Shown here: piece after piece, positions 1 to 6,717 of the stretch
Layout of the letters: every line of letters begins with the position of its first letter
Numbering within the stretch: position 1 is the stretch's first letter
Source: an uncultured Lachnospiraceae bacterium
Lineage (GTDB): Bacteria; Bacillota; Clostridia; Lachnospirales; Lachnospiraceae
Assembly (NCBI GenBank): GCA_910588405.1
Contig: CAJUPT010000076.1
Coordinates: 1-13,789, forward strand
Length of the DNA stretch: 13,789 nucleotides
Direction: 5' to 3'
Program-made: the position numbers and the translations under genes
Notes under the pieces: model-generated
Database searches by the model: none
Told to the model about the DNA's origin: nothing
The model's input: only the letters and a program-made list of their open reading frames with translations

Positions 1-2
1 TC

Positions 3-137
3 CGCTTCGATACGGGTTATGTACCTGTTATGCCGTATATTCAGTTGTCAACGAACCATGAAAGCGTATCACAGCCTATCATGAAAATAGGGGTATTGAC
101 AGCCCGGAAGGTTTATAATGACGTTAGGCAGATGTAA
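3..137 (+). CDS. C-terminal end of an unrecognised protein (partial)
   Basis: An open frame runs in from the left edge and stops at TAA (135-137), giving 44 residues. The composition looks like real protein: it begins RFDTGYVPVMPYIQL and ends KVYNDVRQM, with mixed hydrophobic and charged residues and no low-complexity runs. I do not recognise the family. The gene body lies outside the window. The neighbours to the right are decayed fragments of accessory genes, so this may be the end of a mobile-element gene or another fragment. The codons look ordinary for the region, but 44 residues are too few for a strong call. Confidence 0.4.
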   Translation, partial: RFDTGYVPVMPYIQLSTNHESVSQPIMKIGVLTARKVYNDVRQM

Positions 138-249
138 GTTTGATCGCACCTTGGTGGTTTTTACCCCGTTTGTCAACGTAAACTTTTTGCCTTTGAGTAC
201 AGCATATTGTCGCACCTTTTGGTAGCACGGGTAGCAAAGTTCTTATCAT
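124..249 (-). CDS. possible 41-residue small protein
   Basis: A minus-strand reading frame starts at ATG (247-249) and ends at TAA (124-126). An AGGAG-type ribosome binding site lies about 10 bases upstream. The product is basic and has an adjacent Cys-Cys pair (core KGATICCTQRQKVYV, then DKRGKNHQG), and its last 14 bases overlap tail to tail the plus-strand partial gene. The residue make-up looks protein-like rather than random, but I recognise no family. It could be a small conserved accessory-element protein or a chance frame. Confidence 0.28.
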   Translation of the reverse strand: MIRTLLPVLPKGATICCTQRQKVYVDKRGKNHQGAIKLTSA

Positions 250-297
250 CTCGGGCAAATCTCCTGCCTGATTATATTTTGAAAGGAGTTTTACTTT

Positions 298-495
298 ATG
301 AAAGACCTAAATCCTTTCACAATAAAGGAGAACGGTAGTCCGGCTATAAGCATACCTCACAGCCATAAGCATGGTTTCGGGCTGAAAAGCATCCGCAAAA
401 TTGTCGCCAAATACAATGGGAATATACAGATATATTACAACTCCGATACGCTGACGTTCCATGCAATCATTACTTTAAGGGGGCAGGGATCATGA
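298..495 (+). pseudogene. stump of a GHKL-type sensor histidine kinase
   Basis: This 65-residue frame matches the C-terminal end of a GHKL ATPase domain as found in AgrC/LytS-like peptide-sensing kinases. The glycine box HGFGLKSIRKIVAKYNG (residues 25-41) is followed by two beta strands ending HAIITL, as in the intact domain. The sensor and membrane region, the dimerisation histidine and the N-box asparagine are all missing. No coding continuation is seen upstream, because frames in 138-297 carry stops (for example 223-225). An AGGAG site (284-288) sits 9 bases before the ATG, so the stump may be translated, but it cannot be a working kinase. The most likely origin is a deletion or recombination that joined the 3' end of a kinase gene to this site. 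Confidence 0.6.
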
Positions 496-532
496 AAACC
501 ATAATCCCTGCCAATTTTCCCTGCTTTTACAT

Positions 533-937
533 TTATTTCCCGGTATCCACACTCCCATCTTCACGATAGAAGAAAGCCTCTTTTTCATATTTGAAATTTG
601 GACGTCAATACTATCCATTTCCTTCTGTTTATCTGTTTAGTAACGGATTTTTGGGCTGTGGCTGCGTTTTTTTGCTGTGGCTGTTCAGCTTTATTCTGCA
701 TATCTGCTTTCCGATTCGAATTCACTGGAAATGGTATCGATGGGGCTGTACCATTTTCCCATTTTACTGTCAAACACGATACGGACGAAAACATACGGAA
801 AACCTACAAAACCGACTCTTGAACCGAAAAGAATTTCAGATTATAATACCCCCGTACAGACCATACGGCTGTGCGTACCTCTCATGCCGGCCGAGCTGAT
901 CTTCCCGCAGATCCGCCTTTCGAAAAAAACTTTTCAT
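533..937 (-). pseudogene. decayed coding remnant(s), unrecognised family
   Basis: On the minus strand several short frames lie in consecutive order and each looks like real protein. From 937 to 836 (ATG start, 33 residues) the frame includes REDQLGRHERYAQPYGLYGG. From 840 to 691 it includes FVGFPYVFVRIVFDSKMGK and WYSPIDTISSEFESESRYAE. From about 700 to 600, in another frame, there is a Gln/Ala/Lys-rich linker. From about 604 to 533 it ends KYEKEAFFYREDGSVDTGK before TAA. The simplest reading is one gene, or two adjacent genes, broken by frameshifts, probably from a conjugative or other mobile element. I cannot name the family. Plus-strand frames across this stretch have no usable ribosome binding site and look like antisense shadows. 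Confidence 0.4.
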
Positions 938-996
938 AATCTTTACTGTCACAAAAACAAAGGGACGCTGTCTAATTAAGCAGGAGGTAAAAATCT

Positions 997-1848
997 ATGA
1001 AGAAAAAAACAAATGAAGAAATGCAGGCTTTAGTCGATCAAGCCACATCAGGGGATAAGGACGCCCTTGAAACGCTCATTACAGGCGTGCAGGATATGGT
1101 ATTCAATTTATCTCTTCGGATGCTAGGTACATTTGCGGATGCGGAAGATGCCACCCAGGATATTCTGTTGAAGATGATCACCCATCTTTCTTCTTTCAGA
1201 GGTGACAGCGCATTTACGACATGGGTATTCCGCATTGCGGCCAACCACTTAAAGAATTACAAAAAGCATATGTTCGCCCGCTATCCGCTGAGCTTTGAAT
1301 ATTATGGGAATGACATAGAAAACGGAGAAATAGAGAATATACCGGATTTAACACAAAACGTAGAAAAAGAGATTTTGGCGGAAGAGCTGAAAATGTCCTG
1401 TACAAATGTAATGCTGCAATGCCTTGACACAGAGAGCAGATGTATCTTCATATTGGGTACGATGTTTAAGCTTGACAGCCGGATTGCCGGAGATATTTTG
1501 GAGATCACCCCGGAAGCGTACCGCCAGCGGCTTTCGCGGATACGCAGAAAGATGGCAGATTTTTTAGGCGAATACTGCGGAGAATACGGCGGCGGCAAAT
1601 GCAGATGCAAAGACAGGGTGAATTATGCGATACAAAGCCACAGGCTGAACCCGCTGCAGCCGGATTACATGTCGGCTGCGGAAATTCCTGTTCAGACTAT
1701 GATAGATGTGAAAAATGCCATGGAAGAGATCGACGGTTTATCACAGGACTTTTCGTTCTGTAAAACCTACCGGTCTTCCGAACACATCAAGCAGCTGATA
1801 CGGGACTTTTTAGATTCCACACAGCTTTCTATCGTCCGGAAATCATAA
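997..1848 (+). CDS. ECF-type RNA polymerase sigma factor with cysteine-bearing C-terminal extension
   Basis: Directs RNA polymerase to a small set of promoters. The 283 residues show sigma region 2 at about 30-90 (MVFNLSLRMLG, then DAEDATQDILLKM, then FRGDSAFTTWVFRIAANHL), a variable linker, and a region 4 helix-turn-helix at about 135-188 (IAGDILEITPEAYRQRLSRIRRKM). Ordinary ECF factors are about 160-200 residues, so the last 95 are an extension. It opens with C194, C202 and C204 in a glycine-rich stretch (CGEYGGGKCRCKDRV), a pattern that could bind metal or respond to redox. AGGAGG (982-987) lies 9 bases before the ATG. No anti-sigma gene is adjacent. The DUF2461 gene follows 15 bases downstream, so the two are probably cotranscribed. 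Family call is firm; the regulated genes are unknown. Confidence 0.88.
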   Translation: MKKKTNEEMQALVDQATSGDKDALETLITGVQDMVFNLSLRMLGTFADAEDATQDILLKMITHLSSFRGDSAFTTWVFRIAANHLKNYKKHMFARYPLSFEYYGNDIENGEIENIPDLTQNVEKEILAEELKMSCTNVMLQCLDTESRCIFILGTMFKLDSRIAGDILEITPEAYRQRLSRIRRKMADFLGEYCGEYGGGKCRCKDRVNYAIQSHRLNPLQPDYMSAAEIPVQTMIDVKNAMEEIDGLSQDFSFCKTYRSSEHIKQLIRDFLDSTQLSIVRKS

Positions 1849-1863
1849 AGGAGTTGGCAGACT

Positions 1864-2547
1864 ATGAATACACAATTGATTATTGATTACTTATCCTCAT
1901 TGAGCGCAAATAATAACCGTGAATGGTATCACGCAAACAAGGAGACTTATAAAAAAGCAAATGCTGAATTTGAAAGCTTTTTGCAGGCATTAATACTGGA
2001 AATCGGGAAATTTGACAGCAGCGTTTTGCATAACAGTCCAAAAGACCTTACGTTCAGGATGGTACGGGACACCCGGTTCAGCCATGACAAATCGCCCTAT
2101 AATCCCGCGTTCCGTGCCCATATCGCCTCAAAAGGGAAGCTGCCGGTTCCTGTCGGCTATTATCTTATGATCAAGCCGGGCAACCAGTCCTTTTTGGGCG
2201 GCGGATTGTTTGCGGACATGTTTAAGGACGCGACAAGGATGGTACGGGATTCTATCGCGCAAAACGGAATGGAATGGGAAAGAATTATCCGCCGGCCGGA
2301 TTTTGAAAAACACTTTACCGTAAAGGGAACGGCATTAAAAAATGTTCCTGCGGGATATGAGAAAGAACATCCGCAGGCAGAATACCTGAAATTTAAAAGC
2401 TGGTATCTGGAATACCCGCTAAAGGATGAGGAAGTGGAAAACGCGGAACTGTTTCTTGCAAAAGCAGCGGAACTTTTCCGGATTATGAAACCTTTTAACG
2501 ACTATCTGAACAAGGCGCTCGCCGGCTTCCGGATGCCTGAAAGGTAA
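1864..2547 (+). CDS. DUF2461 domain-containing protein
   Basis: The protein is 227 residues, the normal length for the DUF2461 (TIGR02453) family, and the domain fills it. Family features are the N-terminal NNREWYHANKETYKK segment (about 17-31), the central FRMVRDTRFSHDKSPYNPAF stretch (about 61-80), a GGG-type turn in FLGGGLFADMF, and the C-terminal LKFKSWYLEYPL region. The family has no firmly established biochemical role. There are no signal peptide or membrane segments, so it should be cytoplasmic. An AGGAG lies in the 15-base gap after the sigma factor gene, which points to one operon. Cotranscription with a sigma factor that has a cysteine-rich tail may hint at a stress role, but that is only inference. 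Confidence 0.88.
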   Translation: MNTQLIIDYLSSLSANNNREWYHANKETYKKANAEFESFLQALILEIGKFDSSVLHNSPKDLTFRMVRDTRFSHDKSPYNPAFRAHIASKGKLPVPVGYYLMIKPGNQSFLGGGLFADMFKDATRMVRDSIAQNGMEWERIIRRPDFEKHFTVKGTALKNVPAGYEKEHPQAEYLKFKSWYLEYPLKDEEVENAELFLAKAAELFRIMKPFNDYLNKALAGFRMPER

Positions 2548-2548
2548 A

Positions 2549-2583
2549 TCCGACAAAACGCGTCACTGACGCGTTTTGCCGGA
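2549..2583. terminator. long inverted repeat between convergent genes, possible bidirectional terminator
   Basis: Two arms of 16 bases (2549-2564 and 2568-2583) pair with one mismatch around a 3-base loop, starting two bases after the DUF2461 stop. The stem is strong and GC-containing, but there is no clear U-run on the plus side (TACTTCG follows) and only a weak T-rich stretch on the minus side. Its place between convergent genes suggests termination or 3'-end protection from both directions. Confidence 0.5.
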
Positions 2584-2586
2584 TAC

Positions 2587-2640
2587 TTCGTAATACGAAT
2601 CTGCCAGGGGCGGATTCTCCGCCTGCGGCGGGCCGTCCCT
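2587..2640. other. GC-rich structured intergenic segment
   Basis: Further hairpins follow the first inverted repeat. TTCGT/ACGAA (2587-2599) forms a small stem. AGGGGCGG (2606-2613) can pair with CCGTCCCT (2633-2640) with one G-U pair, enclosing CCGCC-TGC-GGCGG (2619-2631). An alternative inner pairing is GGCGGA (2609-2614) with TCCGCC (2618-2623). This may be part of the convergent 3' ends or a small repeat element; no copy of it is apparent elsewhere in the window. Confidence 0.35.
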
Positions 2641-2712
2641 GACGATATTTTGTGTTTCCTACGCTAAAAGTACTGACCGAAGCCCATATCCGGTGAAAAT
2701 AACCAGTGCTTT

Positions 2713-3969
2713 TCAATCATTCATAAGGTTGGTAAATATTTTTCTCGAACGGACGGCAATCACCAGCGAAACCGCTCCTGCGAAAAAAACGACGGCAAAT
2801 TCAGCTCCCCTGCACAGCTCGAACAAAACGCCGTAGAAAGCATTTCCCAAAGGCTGGGCGCACATGGCGACGGTCATGATAACGGAAATTACTTTTCCCA
2901 GCAGCTTCTCCGGCGTTTCCCGCTGGATTACGGACATGACCTGTACCGTGAACACCGTGGAAAGCGCCATGATGGCAAAACAGCAGATGGTGATCACCGT
3001 ATAGCTGGCCATGGCAGAGGGAGTTAACAGCAAAGCGATTCCCATAGGAAACACGCATACCGCGCAGCCAATCAGTATCGCCCCGGCCTTCCCCGCTTTC
3101 AGCCGCTTTGCGAAGATGCCTGTGCAGATTCCCCCTGCCAGGCCGCCGGCCGCCATCACCCCTTCCGCAAGGCCGTAAAGCCTGTTGGCCTGCACCGGCT
3201 GAAATGCCAGCACCTCGATGATCAGATAGGGCACCGCCACAAGCAGCATCGCGGACAAAAACAGGTTAATCCCGCAGACTGTCAGCATGCATCTTATAAT
3301 GACGGGTTTCTCCTTCCGGACAAAGCGGAGACTTTCCACAAAATCCTTTTTGGCGGTTTCCAGCATTCCGCCGCCGGCTTCCTGCTTCTGAAAAGGAATG
3401 TTGATAAAAAGCTCCATCACCGCCGACAGGACAAAGCAGGCGGCGCAGACAAACAGCACCGGGCGCAGCCCATAAGCGCTGTAGAAAATCCCGCCGAAGA
3501 CAGGCCCGGCCAGGGAAGAGAAGGAGCTTACCATATTGATCACGGAATTGGCCGCCATAAAATTCTCCCGGCAGGCCAGCGCAGGAATACTTGCCTGTAC
3601 GGAAGGCTGGTATGCCCCCGCGATGCCATATAAAATCATCAGCGTAACCGCCACCAGAAGAATCAGGCTTCCCCGTTCCATCAGCAGGGAAAAAGCCAGA
3701 ATCACCGCCGCCGTCGTAAAATCCAGTATCACCATAATGTTTCTTTTGTTGACCCTGTCCGCAATCATCCCGCCCACCGGCGACAGCAGGATGGATGGGA
3801 TAAAGGCACAGGCCGTAACCGCCCCGTACAGGGCGGAGGAGCCGGTCAGGTTCAGAAGGTATAAGGGCAATGCGAACCTGACCGTGGCATTGCCGAAAAG
3901 GGAAATGATCTGGCCGATGACTACAAGGGTAAAATCTTTTGTGAACAGCTTTTCTTGTTTTTGATTCAT
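2713..3969 (-). CDS. MFS efflux transporter (macrolide-efflux/EntS-like MFS)
   Basis: An exporter of the major facilitator superfamily in the cytoplasmic membrane; the substrate is unknown but probably a drug or other toxic compound. The 418 residues are mostly hydrophobic, with about 12 membrane segments. The N-terminal half carries the MFS loop 2-3 signature region (SPVGGMIADRVNKRNIM), followed later by a helix-breaking SLAGPVFGGIFYSAYG segment. The start at 3969 is chosen because GGAGG lies 8 bases upstream of MNQKQEKLF; a longer frame to 4017 has no such support. It lies downstream of the TetR gene on the same strand but has its own promoter, which is overlain by a palindrome matching the TetR operators. 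Intact, of usual length. Confidence 0.88.
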   Translation of the reverse strand: MNQKQEKLFTKDFTLVVIGQIISLFGNATVRFALPLYLLNLTGSSALYGAVTACAFIPSILLSPVGGMIADRVNKRNIMVILDFTTAAVILAFSLLMERGSLILLVAVTLMILYGIAGAYQPSVQASIPALACRENFMAANSVINMVSSFSSLAGPVFGGIFYSAYGLRPVLFVCAACFVLSAVMELFINIPFQKQEAGGGMLETAKKDFVESLRFVRKEKPVIIRCMLTVCGINLFLSAMLLVAVPYLIIEVLAFQPVQANRLYGLAEGVMAAGGLAGGICTGIFAKRLKAGKAGAILIGCAVCVFPMGIALLLTPSAMASYTVITICCFAIMALSTVFTVQVMSVIQRETPEKLLGKVISVIMTVAMCAQPLGNAFYGVLFELCRGAEFAVVFFAGAVSLVIAVRSRKIFTNLMND

Positions 3970-4109
3970 GTGATAAACCTCCAGTTTTAATTCCGCAACC
4001 CCTGTCGCTATAAGCACTCAGGGTCTGTTTTTTATCCGGCCTGCCGCTATTTTTCATACTTTTCATACACTACTTGACACTGTCTGTTGTATGTCAGTTT
4101 TCTGTCATT

Positions 4110-4138
4110 TTTATACATACCGAATATCGGTATGTATA
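4110..4138 (-). promoter_or_regulatory. exporter promoter overlain by TetR operator palindrome (O3)
   Basis: On the minus strand TATACA (4133-4138) and TATAAA (4110-4115) are 17 bases apart. The spacer is filled by an inverted repeat with 12-base arms and a 3-base centre (4112-4138), core TACATACCGA/TCGGTATGTA. It shares the ACATAC/GTATGT half-site with the two palindromes in front of tetR. A protein bound here would block RNA polymerase. Transcription would start about 130 bases before the exporter start codon. Confidence 0.65.
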
Positions 4139-4141
4139 TGC

Positions 4142-4175
4142 CTTAAAATATATCTGCCCTTTGAAAAGGGCAGAT
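4142..4175 (-). terminator. rho-independent terminator of the tetR gene
   Basis: A perfect 10-base stem (4166-4175 with 4152-4161; ATCTGCCCTT/AAGGGCAGAT) is followed on the minus strand by ATATTTTAAG. It lies 23 bases past the tetR stop and before the exporter promoter, so it should separate the two transcripts. Confidence 0.75.
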
Positions 4176-4198
4176 CCCTGTTTATTCCCCCACTTCAC

Positions 4199-4852
4199 CT
4201 ACTGCTTCGCCTGATAAATCTCCGCCAATTCCACAATTCTGTCCATAAGCCGGTCATCTATGATATCTAACCCGAACCCCTCCATCATCTGCCGGAACAC
4301 CATAAATTTTCGGCGGGTCTCCTCTGCCGTGCTGTCAAAGGTCATGGGATTCATCCAGACATTCGCCGCCAGCATCACCAGCTCCGCCAGCTGTTCCGGA
4401 TACTCTGTTCTGATCGTGCCGTCGGCAACGCCCTGTCTGAAAATCGGCTGAATATACTGGATGGCAGTCTCAGTGACAGTGTCATGAACAAGGCTGAAAA
4501 ACAGCTTCGGGTTATTGTGAAAGCCAGGCGCCGCCGTAAAAAGATCATTCTGGACAGGACGGTTGATGGACTCATAGAAAATCATCTTTAGCTTTTCCTT
4601 CCCGGTCAGGTCTTTGCGGTCACGGACTTCGGCGAGCATCTGATTGGATTCGGCCGTCATCCTGTTCGTCGCCGCCTCCAAAATTTCTTCCTTAGACTTA
4701 AAATGATGATAAATCGCCCCCCGGCTAAGCCCGCCCATATGGTCGATAATATCCTGAATGGAAGTATGCTCGTAGCCTTTTTCCATAAACAGACGGAAAG
4801 AAACATCCAATATTAAATTCACGGTTTCCTCCGGATGCTTGTTTCTGGCCAC
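4199..4852 (-). CDS. TetR/AcrR-family transcriptional repressor
   Basis: A one-component repressor that should control itself and the adjacent MFS exporter. The 217 residues have a typical TetR layout. The N-terminal DNA-binding domain (about 8-58) has its helix-turn-helix at about 30-51 (TSIQDIIDHMGGLSRGAIYHHF), followed by KSKEEIL. A helical ligand-binding and dimerisation domain fills the rest. The start is taken as GTG at 4852 (ARNKHPEE follows), because GGAGG lies 8 bases upstream. The first in-frame GTG at 4861 would overlap the ribosome binding site. The gene ends in TAG. Palindromes at 4907-4923 and 4933-4951 cover its promoter. The ligand is unknown. Confidence 0.9.
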   Translation of the reverse strand: MARNKHPEETVNLILDVSFRLFMEKGYEHTSIQDIIDHMGGLSRGAIYHHFKSKEEILEAATNRMTAESNQMLAEVRDRKDLTGKEKLKMIFYESINRPVQNDLFTAAPGFHNNPKLFFSLVHDTVTETAIQYIQPIFRQGVADGTIRTEYPEQLAELVMLAANVWMNPMTFDSTAEETRRKFMVFRQMMEGFGLDIIDDRLMDRIVELAEIYQAKQ

Positions 4853-4906
4853 GCTCCACACCTCCCATTATTGGCACGGACGCCGATCGTTTGCGCTATG
4901 CCGGTT

Positions 4907-4957
4907 ACATACTGACAGTATGTGACGAGTGTAACATACTATTAGTATGTTTGTCAA
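4907..4957 (-). promoter_or_regulatory. tetR promoter with two operator palindromes (O1, O2)
   Basis: On the minus strand TTGACA (4952-4957) is the -35 box, with a weak -10 (TTACAC, 4929-4934) 17 bases on. The spacer is occupied by O2 (4933-4951), AACATACT-ATT-AGTATGTT. O1 (4907-4923), ACATACTG-A-CAGTATGT, lies just downstream near the transcription start. Both are perfect inverted repeats with centres 27 bases apart. Two sites overlapping the promoter suggest strong autorepression. Confidence 0.75.
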
Positions 4958-4974
4958 GTCCGGATTGACTTCCC

Positions 4975-5003
4975 TTGACTTTCCCTCCCCTCCATGATAT
5001 AAA
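4975..5003 (+). promoter_or_regulatory. sigma-A-type promoter for the symporter gene
   Basis: TTGACT (4975-4980), a 17-base spacer and TATAAA (4998-5003) form a near-consensus promoter. It is divergent from the tetR promoter, and O2 ends 23 bases before the -35 box, so TetR could influence it but does not clearly cover it. The start would be near 5010. Confidence 0.75.
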
Positions 5004-5010
5004 TATCCCC

Positions 5011-5207
5011 AGGAAGAATTGCCGCCGGATTACGCTTTGCCCCATTCCGTCAGGCCGTAAAAGGAATGGTATGCAGGGCGTTTTATTTTACCCTTTATGC
5101 GGCATTCCATACACGAAGCGGTGTCAAATAATATATGAAAAACAGCAATGCTGCTTCCAGACCCCGGCTTGGGAGAAGCGTTGCAAAGCATTAATGGAGA
5201 AAAGAAG
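5011..5207 (+). other. about 200-base untranslated leader of the symporter gene
   Basis: No gene with a good ribosome binding site lies here. GGAATG(G) at 5063-5069 can pair either with upstream CCATTCC (5042-5048, perfect 7 bp) or with downstream CATTCC (5103-5108), which are mutually exclusive folds. Small hairpins lie at about 5111-5124 (ACAC/GTGT) and 5143-5153 (CAGCA-A-TGCTG). I recognise no known riboswitch or T-box core. A regulatory leader is possible but unproven. Confidence 0.35.
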
Positions 5208-6578
5208 ATGAACGGACAAAAGAAAAGAAGCAGTTTTTCCGGCAAGATCGGCTTTGTGCTGTCTGCTGCCGGAGCATCCGTAGGACTGGGAAATATCTGG
5301 AGATTTCCTTATCTGGCGGCAAAGTACGGCGGCGGTATTTTTTTGCTGGTTTATATTATACTGGCGCTGACCTTCGGCTACACAATGATCATCGCGGAAA
5401 CCGCGCTGGGCCGCATGACAAAGAAAAGCCCTGTGGGCGCTTTCAGCGAAACCGGAGGAAGCAGACTGTGGCGGGCCGGGGGCTGGATCAACGCGGTAAT
5501 CCCGCTCCTGATCGTGCCCTACTATTCCACCATCGGCGGCTGGGTGACCAAATATCTGTTTGAATACCTGCGGGGCAATGTAAACGAAGTTGCCGCTGAC
5601 GGCTATTTTACCGAGTTTATCGCAGGCGGCATGTCGGCGGAAATCTGGTTTTTGCTCTTTGCCGCGGCGACGCTGATTATCATATTCGCAGGGGTGCAGA
5701 ACGGCATCGAGCGGGTATCGAAATTTATGATGCCGGTTCTTGTGGTCCTGGCCGTAGTGATTGCCGTCTATTCCATGACCCGGGAAGGAGCCCTGGCAGG
5801 CGTGAAATATTTCCTGGTGCCTAACTTCCGGAACTTTTCATGGATGACTGTGGTTGCCGCGATGGGACAGATGTTCTACTCCCTTTCCATCGCCATGGGC
5901 ATTCTTATCACCTTCGGTTCTTATATGAAGGACAATGTGTCGATTGAGGACGCAACCCGAAATGTGGAAATTTTTGACACCGCCATCGCCATTATGGCGG
6001 GACTGATGATTATTCCCGCAGTGTTTGCCTTTTCCGGCGGGGACTTGGAGACGTTAAAGGCCGGACCGTCCCTGATGTTTATTACCATCCCGAAGGTGCT
6101 GGCCAGCATGGGCTTCGGCAGGCCGGCGGGCATCCTGTTCTTTTCACTGGTGCTTTTTGCCGCCCTCACAAGCGCCATCGCGCTGACCGAAAGCGCCGTG
6201 TCGACCTTTGAGGACGAGCTGGGCTGGAGCCGGCATAAGGCTTCCACCGTTATGGGACTGATTATGGTCGCCCTGGGCACCCTGTCCTCTCTCGGTTACG
6301 GCCCGCTGTCCTTTATCCGGATAATCGGAATGGAATTCCTTGACTTCTTTGACTTTCTGACCAATTCCGTTATGATGCCGATCGCGGCCATCGCCACCTG
6401 CCTGCTGGTTGTAAAAGCGATCGGAACAGACAGGATCGCGAAAGAGGTGGAAAAGAACGGCGCCTCGTTTAAAAGAAGAAAAATTTTTGAATTTATGATC
6501 CGGTATCTCTGCATTATTTTCGTGACGATCATTCTGCTCAGCTCCGTGGCAAATGTACTGGGATGGATTACGATGTAA
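5208..6578 (+). CDS. NSS-family (SNF, LeuT-type) sodium-dependent symporter
   Basis: Imports an amino acid or related amine with sodium across the cytoplasmic membrane; prokaryotic members often take up tryptophan, tyrosine, leucine or methionine, and the substrate cannot be told here. The 456 residues form about 11-12 helices. TM1 has the family signature at 22-34 (GASVGLGNIWRFP), including N29 and R32, which align with sodium- and gate-associated N27 and R30 of LeuT, then AAKYGGG. The broken TM6 motif (FYSLSIAMGILITFGSYM) and TM8 (AALTSAIALTESAVS) are present. The start at 5208 follows a GGAG-type site; a frame opening at 5148 adds an unlikely 20-residue head. It is divergent from tetR. No terminator is visible before the guaA promoter. 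Confidence 0.92.
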   Translation: MNGQKKRSSFSGKIGFVLSAAGASVGLGNIWRFPYLAAKYGGGIFLLVYIILALTFGYTMIIAETALGRMTKKSPVGAFSETGGSRLWRAGGWINAVIPLLIVPYYSTIGGWVTKYLFEYLRGNVNEVAADGYFTEFIAGGMSAEIWFLLFAAATLIIIFAGVQNGIERVSKFMMPVLVVLAVVIAVYSMTREGALAGVKYFLVPNFRNFSWMTVVAAMGQMFYSLSIAMGILITFGSYMKDNVSIEDATRNVEIFDTAIAIMAGLMIIPAVFAFSGGDLETLKAGPSLMFITIPKVLASMGFGRPAGILFFSLVLFAALTSAIALTESAVSTFEDELGWSRHKASTVMGLIMVALGTLSSLGYGPLSFIRIIGMEFLDFFDFLTNSVMMPIAAIATCLLVVKAIGTDRIAKEVEKNGASFKRRKIFEFMIRYLCIIFVTIILLSSVANVLGWITM

Positions 6579-6606
6579 CGAAGAACCACAGATGCCGGAT
6601 GAAATT

Positions 6607-6652
6607 ACAATGTGAATCATTTTAGAGCGAAACCACAATGTAAAGGATTTTA
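6607..6652 (+). repeat. imperfect direct repeats just upstream of the guaA promoter
   Basis: ACAATGTGAATCATTTTA (6607-6624) and ACAATGTAAAGGATTTTA (6635-6652) match at 15 of 18 positions with a 28-base period. The second copy abuts the -35 box at 6653. The arrangement would suit a tandem regulator site, but no regulator can be named. Confidence 0.35.
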
Positions 6653-6681
6653 TTGAATACAGACAGATTTTACGATATAAT
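6653..6681 (+). promoter_or_regulatory. promoter of guaA
   Basis: TTGAAT (6653-6658), a 17-base spacer and a perfect TATAAT (6676-6681). Transcription would begin near 6688, leaving about 30 bases before the ATG, too short for a purine riboswitch. Confidence 0.8.
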
Positions 6682-6717
6682 GACAAAAAATACATGTCAA
6701 TCATACGGAGGAAAAAC

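Noticed and set aside
144..218. TCGCACCTT repeated at 144-152 and 210-218 as a possible transfer origin or recombinase site
   Set aside because: Only nine bases repeat, and part lies inside a possible reading frame. No nick-site motif or relaxase is visible.
591..899. 102-residue plus-strand frame rich in Cys, Phe and Trp
   Set aside because: No ribosome binding site and odd composition; it lies antisense to protein-like minus-strand remnants and looks like a shadow.
3266..4066. 266-residue minus-strand frame overlapping the exporter
   Set aside because: It is a shifted frame of the MFS gene with no transporter-like composition and no ribosome binding site.
5011..5207. Known riboswitch or T-box in the symporter leader
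   Set aside because: No T-box sequence or recognisable riboswitch core was found; only competing stems are seen.
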